Assembly: GCA_904066235.2 (NCBI GenBank)
Contig: CAJFCV020000005.1
Location: 2,666,001-2,730,000 of the forward strand
DNA: 64,000 nucleotides
Reading direction: 5' to 3'
From: Bursaphelenchus xylophilus
Lineage: Eukaryota; Nematoda; Chromadorea; Rhabditida; Aphelenchoididae
A model generated the notes under the pieces. That model did no database searches. It was not told the origin of the DNA and worked only from the letters and a program-made list of their open reading frames with translations. The stretch's first letter is position 1; each line of letters starts with the position of its first letter. The translations under genes and the position numbers were made by a program. Of the stretch, positions 59,588 to 64,000 are shown piece by piece.

Positions 59588-60030
59588 GGAAGTACCCCAA
59601 GTGCGACGCTCAGATTTTGATGAAACTTCGCACAAATTCAGAACAATTTTTTCTAAGATTTATGCGAGAATCCTAGCTCGCGCTTTTCAGAAACAACCGA
59701 GATTTTTAGATCGAAAGTTGGTGAAACTTAATGACTTTTTGCCGAATTTCGGCACGAAAAGTTTCATGCCTATTTCAACTGTAAAGGATAATGTTTCTAC
59801 AAAAAATCAAATTTTGCCGCACGAAACTGCCAAAGTTATGGCCAAAAAGCGGGTTTCTCTCTGACCGCTCTCCACGTTTAGCGTGCTCTCTTGGCGGCAA
59901 AGATCGTTCTATATCTCGGCGGCGCCCGCAAAGCGCGAGCTAAAACTTTCAGGAATTGATATTTAGTCCGTACCCGACGTGTGTGCAAAATTTAAAGAAA
60001 ATCTGAGCGTTGCACTTGGGGTACTTCCCC
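59588..60030. mobile_element. TIR element with GGGAAGTACCCCAAGTGCGA ends
   Basis: Inverted termini GGGAAGTACCCCAAGTGCGA / TTGCACTTGGGGTACTTCCC with matching AAAATCTGAGCG next to them. A left-end copy is at 32,513. Confidence 0.75.
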
Positions 60031-60384
60031 TGTAAATTTTAAGGAAAAATCTCAAAATGCGATGAATTTTGTCGAAACTTGGTATGGAATAAAGCCTTGA
60101 TCTCCGTTTAGTAAACTTCCCAAGGCTACTTCCCTCTCCCATCGATCGGACTTTTGGACTGTTATCAGTAATATCAACTACCCTCCCTCAACGCAAAAAC
60201 AGGAGGCTTTTAGGGGGAAACGGCTATCGGGCTCTCCTTTCTCTCACCAGCGTTCTTTTAAAGCCGTTTTTAATAATTTTATGGTTAATTTAGGCTCTAA
60301 GGAACTTTAAAACTAGCTGCTTTTTGAAGGGATTTTGCTATATAAAGTTTATTTTACATAGTAAAAACGTTTATTGAAAAAGTC

Positions 60385-60620
60385 AAGGAGCGACGAAAAG
60401 TATTCTTTTGCTTCAATGCAAGTGTCGAAATTAGGCTAATCGATGGTGCTGATTTCAAAAATGACATTTAGTCTCTTGATCGTTTTTCCTCAATTAGAAT
60501 TGTGACCTAGTAATTTTTTGAAATTTTTTCGGAATAGATCGATTTAGAGGTTTTGGATTGTTCTGATTCCGAAAATCATATTCATTTTTTTTTCACTTGA
60601 AATCATCGCCATCGAAAACC
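60385..60620. repeat. Outer-arm fragment of the 2.2 kb foldback family
   Basis: Matches 8,700-8,890 (GCAAGTGTCGAAATTAGG, GGTGCTGATTTCAAAAATGA). Confidence 0.65.
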
Positions 60621-60631
60621 GCAAAGTAATA

Positions 60632-60760
60632 GTCTGTCGGGAAAATAATGAGCACAATGTCTCTGCCCCGATCACGTCGAAGAAGTGAAAAGAAATTTGA
60701 TTTTTCCGCGACAGAATTTATTCGATGCGACAGGGTGCTCATTATTTTCCCGCCAGACTG
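60632..60760. mobile_element. MITE family A copy, short
   Basis: About 129 bp; both ends kept, interior shortened. Confidence 0.75.
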
Positions 60761-60962
60761 ATGAAATAGAGTAAAAATAAGATTTTATTTTTCAAACAGT
60801 TATAAATACGTTTCATTGTGCGTAAAAAAATTTGATTAATTTTTACCTCCGTACAACCCTGTGAGTCATTTTTGGGCCGAAATGAAACTCCGAACAACGA
60901 ACCCCTTTCATAACATATCATTTTTTGTTACTTCTAGTTCGTTTTACAGTCTTTTTGACTGT

Positions 60963-61130
60963 ACTAGTCCGTTCGCAACGTTGCTGGAGTGATTTTTGCG
61001 GCATGCACTGTGCAAAAACAAAAGTTTTCTTTGCACTGTGCAATTTCTTGCTTTTTGCACGGTGCAATAGGCTTTTTTGGGCTGTCGCTCGAACTGAAAT
61101 CACTTCAGCAACTTTCCGAAAGGACTAGTA
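60963..61130. mobile_element. MITE family D copy
   Basis: ACTAGTCCGTTCGCAACGTT at left; AACTTTCCGAAAGGACTAGT at right; core words TGCACTGTGCAA. Confidence 0.7.
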
Positions 61131-61138
61131 CGGATTAT

Positions 61139-61291
61139 CAGTTTGTCGGGAAAATAACGGCGGATCGTTGCGCCTCGGAATCGCCCATCATCACTTTGCG
61201 ACTGTAAGCCGCGGCTTGGGATTTGGTACGCGATAGCGGCGAGGCGAGACATTTTGCTGCGACAATCCGCCGTTATTTTCCCGACAGACTG
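61139..61291. mobile_element. MITE family A, divergent subtype
   Basis: Family ends continue as AATAACGGCGGAT / ATCCGCCGTTATT in place of AATAATGAGCA, giving longer TIRs and a different interior. A possible second subfamily. Confidence 0.7.
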
Positions 61292-61321
61292 ATAGAAAAT
61301 TCGAGATCTTGCTTCGACAAT

Positions 61322-61440
61322 CAATCTGTCGGGAAAATAATGAGCACTCTGTGGTATTTAAAATCGCATCGTCGCCGAGAAAATGAAGTGTCGCTGCAAA
61401 ATCCAATTGTTTTTCACTTCAGCGAAATTGTGCTATTTTT
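61322..61440. repeat. MITE family A, half copy
   Basis: Left end plus interior; no right end. Confidence 0.55.
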
Positions 61441-61610
61441 TCTTTGATCAACAAAAATGGCAAGTTGGTGATATTTTCTAAAATTCAGACTGAAAAAAAT
61501 TCGAGATTAAAGTGCCCGTATTTTACAAATAATATTTTTATGAGGTTTTCCACATCTTTTAGACTCATTTTCGTATTCTATCTGCAGATATAGCTATCTG
61601 TTATTATGTC

Positions 61611-61729
61611 ACTTCGAAAATCGCATCGTCACCGAGAAAATGAAGTGTCGCTGCAAAGTCAAATTTCATTTCACTTCAGCGACACGATTCGCGCAGCGAC
61701 ATTGTGCTCATTATTTTCCCGGCAGACTC
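61611..61729. repeat. MITE family A, right half copy
   Basis: Interior plus CATTATTTTCCCGGCAGACT; no left end. 61,921-61,946 is another bare right end. Confidence 0.55.
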
Positions 61730-62950
61730 ATGTCGTACATAAATTTTTTGTCTGTGACCAACAAAAATTGCAAATTCGTTATTTTTTCTAAAACTCAAAC
61801 TGAAAAAATTTTGAATTTTTCGTAATGCCCGTATTTTACAAATGTTTTTATAAAACTTTTAGCATTTTTTATTACACTCACTTCCGTATTCCATTCTGTG
61901 TGATAGTCATTTAAAATTATGTTCATTATTTTCCCGACAGACCGATATTGTATACATATTCTGTGACCAACAAAACCCTCAAAGTCATGGTTTCTAAAAT
62001 TCAAATTTCTAAAATTCAAGCAAAAAATATGAGTTCCTGGTAATGCCCGTATTTTACAAATTATTTTTTTATACGATTTCCTACATTTTTTACATTCACT
62101 TCCGCATTCTATCTATGTAACATTTTGTAACATCCTGTCCCATTTTTGATCGTATTTTGAAAGCTGCCAAGCTCTGTTTCCAAAATGCGGGGAATGCCTT
62201 TGAAAGGCAGTTTTTATATACTTTTATAAACGACTTTACAAACGCACTAGTAACATGCATATTGATTTTTTTACTATTTTTTAAAAAATTTGTTTGGAAT
62301 TTCCTTGATTTTTGAATTCAAGAAAATTTTGCTGACTAATTCCTTGTATGCGAATTGTAAGACGTTTTAATTGAAACGCTATGAGAAGTCTCTGATTCAT
62401 GAGTTCAAAGAAAATTTTTGTCCCGTTAATTAGTTTGTTTTAGCTAAATAATGACTGGTTTTCGTGGGGTATAAAAGGTTTGGAATTTGCGCTGTCTGGC
62501 ATTTTGATGTCAAGCCCTTTTATCTCTGGCATTTCAAATTTTTGGTCTTTTAACAACGGGATTTTTTGAATTTTTTTTTTGTTTTTTACTGTGTGATTTT
62601 GTTTACAGTGTAATATCGGCCAATTAGGAAGTGCTTTTTGATCGTTTGTCCATCCGAATCCGACTCCTTCTGTCCTTTCAAAATGATGTCCGAACATTCT
62701 GCAAACTCCTACCCATTGATGGTGAGTCCATTGTTTTTTCTGGCCGTTTTTCTCGTTGACCTTTGAAAATGGTGCTGTTTAAGTTTGTATATTTATTTTT
62801 GGCAATAAATTATAATCTCGCGGTAAACTAAAATTTTAAATTTTTTTCTTCTTTTCGAGAGAGCACACAAAATTGGGAGAGTCGAAAAGACGACAAAACG
62901 GGTTTTCGTTTAAAAATTGTTTGTGTCCGCCAGGAAAAATCGAATTTTTT
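61730..62950. other. Gene-poor stretch
   Basis: AT-rich with several near-repeats of AATGCCCGTATTTTACAAAT (about 61,832 and 62,043; similar near 53,900 and 54,075). ATGATGTCCGAACATTCT at 62,682 followed by GTGAGT at about 62,721 looks like a first exon, but no continuation is seen in the window. Confidence 0.35.
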
Positions 62951-63566
62951 GCGGGCGCACACTTGCGGGCAACCACTTTGCGGGCAGCCAGTTTGCGGGC
63001 AAATTTTTTGCGGGCAGCCACTTTGCGGGCAGCCGACATTTGCGGCCAGCGCCGGCATTTGCGGGCAGCCTGGGACATTTGCGGGCAGGGTCGACACTTG
63101 CGGGCAGCCTGGAAGATTTGCGGGCAGCCGACATTTGCGGGCAACCGACACCTGTTTGTGAGAGTAACAGGGTGGACGTGCAAAAATTACTATGATATTT
63201 TGGAAATTTCCCGACATTTGCGGGCAGCCGACATTTGCGGGCAATCGGCGCTTGAGGATAACAAGGTGGAGGTGGAAAATTACTTCGATATTTTGGAAGT
63301 TTTCCGACATTTGCGGGCAGGCAATACTTGCGGGAAACCGACATTTGCGGGCAACAGTTCCAAAAGTTCCTATACAGTCTGTGTCATTGTCTTTTCCTGT
63401 TGCCTGCAAATGTCGGTTGCCCGCAAGTGTCCCAGGCTGCCCGCAAGTGTCTCAGCTGCCCGCAAATGTTTCAGCTGCCCGCAAATGTGACCCCCCCAAA
63501 TTTTGCCCGCAAAGTGGCTGCCCGCAAAAAATTTGCCCGCAAACTGGTTGCCCGCAAGTGTCGCGA
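62951..63566. repeat. Foldback with minisatellite arms (TTGCGGGCAGCC)
   Basis: Left arm 62,951-63,366 is a loose tandem of GACATTTGCGGGCAGCC units; right arm about 63,400-63,566 is the reverse complement (GGCTGCCCGCAAATGTC). Unit spacing is irregular (16-30 bp). Same architecture as 39,095-40,020 but an unrelated sequence. Confidence 0.8.
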
Positions 63567-63598
63567 CGCCGAATTTTGGTAAGGAAAACTAAACTTGT

Positions 63599-63739
63599 CA
63601 GTCTGTCGGGAAAATAATGAGTACTCTGTGCCATCGAAAATGGCGTTGCCGCATAGAAAATGAATTGTGTCGGGGAAAACTCAAATTGCTTTTCACTTTT
63701 TACTTCAGCGATCGGCGCAACGACATTCTGCTCATTATG
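63599..63739. mobile_element. MITE family A copy, truncated right end
   Basis: CAGTCTGTCGGGAAAATAAT at left; ends GCTCATTATGA without the CCCGACAGAC terminus. Confidence 0.65.
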
Positions 63740-64000
63740 AATTTAAAAAATCCTATCCTGGCACTTTGAGTACAAGTTGGGCCAATCAAAACGAGTAATT
63801 TTTTCTTTGAATTTCTCCGCGGAGACTCCGCCGATTTTCCCAAAATTTAGATTTTTCTGGAGCTGAGACCCGCCATTTTCAACCGATTGAGTTTCAAAAA
63901 TATATATTTTGAGTTGACCTTTCTATGTCTTCCCAAAGTTTTGAAGAATTATTTTCGAACCGAAACCGCCAAATTTTTGGAACGATTTTGAAAACTTGGT
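63740..64000. other. Right edge, nothing recognised
   Basis: AT-rich sequence; no exon or repeat family identified. Confidence 0.4.

Noticed and set aside
62828..63617. Overlapping frames rich in CGQP or RKCRLPA repeats, and a CRISPR-like look of the repeats
   Set aside because: Units abut with irregular spacing and no spacers; the region is a eukaryotic minisatellite foldback.

Overview
The window is eukaryotic and almost certainly from a nematode. Genes are split by short GT-AG introns (33-70 bp) with TTTCAG-type acceptors. There is a secreted transthyretin-like (TTR) protein of the nematode family, the M13 (neprilysin-type) metallopeptidases are strongly amplified, and non-coding DNA is full of short inverted-repeat transposons. 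The species cannot be named from the sequence alone.

Layout. Positions 1-44,100 hold a cluster of seven M13 peptidase genes. One is partial at the left edge (+), one is complete at 4,519-11,317 (+), three are tandem on the minus strand (20,134-23,563; 24,514-27,021; 28,221-31,286), and two form a head-to-head pair (34,281-37,396 minus; 40,202-44,068 plus). Between them sit a TTR-like gene (12,781-13,348 minus), a small one-helix membrane protein (38,133-38,614 plus) and long repeat blocks. From 44,292 to 50,997 there is a compact housekeeping island: eEF1-gamma (minus), Elongator subunit 2 (plus) divergent from it across a 243 bp shared promoter, a tRNA-Thr(AGT), and a small lysine-rich protein (minus). 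An SLC19-type folate/thiamine transporter follows (53,209-58,184 plus). The last 5.8 kb is transposon debris without a recognisable gene.

Exons were assembled by hand from splice consensus, reading phase and agreement among paralogs. The M13 genes share intron positions and phases, and one exon is exactly 215 nt in four of them, so the models support each other. All keep the HExxH zinc helix and the downstream glutamate motif. The 4,519 gene starts with an uncleaved-looking signal anchor, whereas the five minus-strand and head-to-head copies start with signal peptides. Most have a TATA box 30-45 bp upstream of the chosen ATG. The cluster therefore looks like secreted or cell-surface peptidases under inducible promoters, expanding by local duplication.

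The other theme is repeats: a 5.3 kb composite element with near-identical internal copies, a 2.2 kb foldback carrying tRNA-like promoter boxes in each arm, foldbacks whose arms are minisatellites, a nested LTR-like insertion with a clean target duplication, and at least five MITE families. Comparing tandem paralogs shows several insertions precisely, and one MITE lies 16 bp from a splice donor that has lost its GT.
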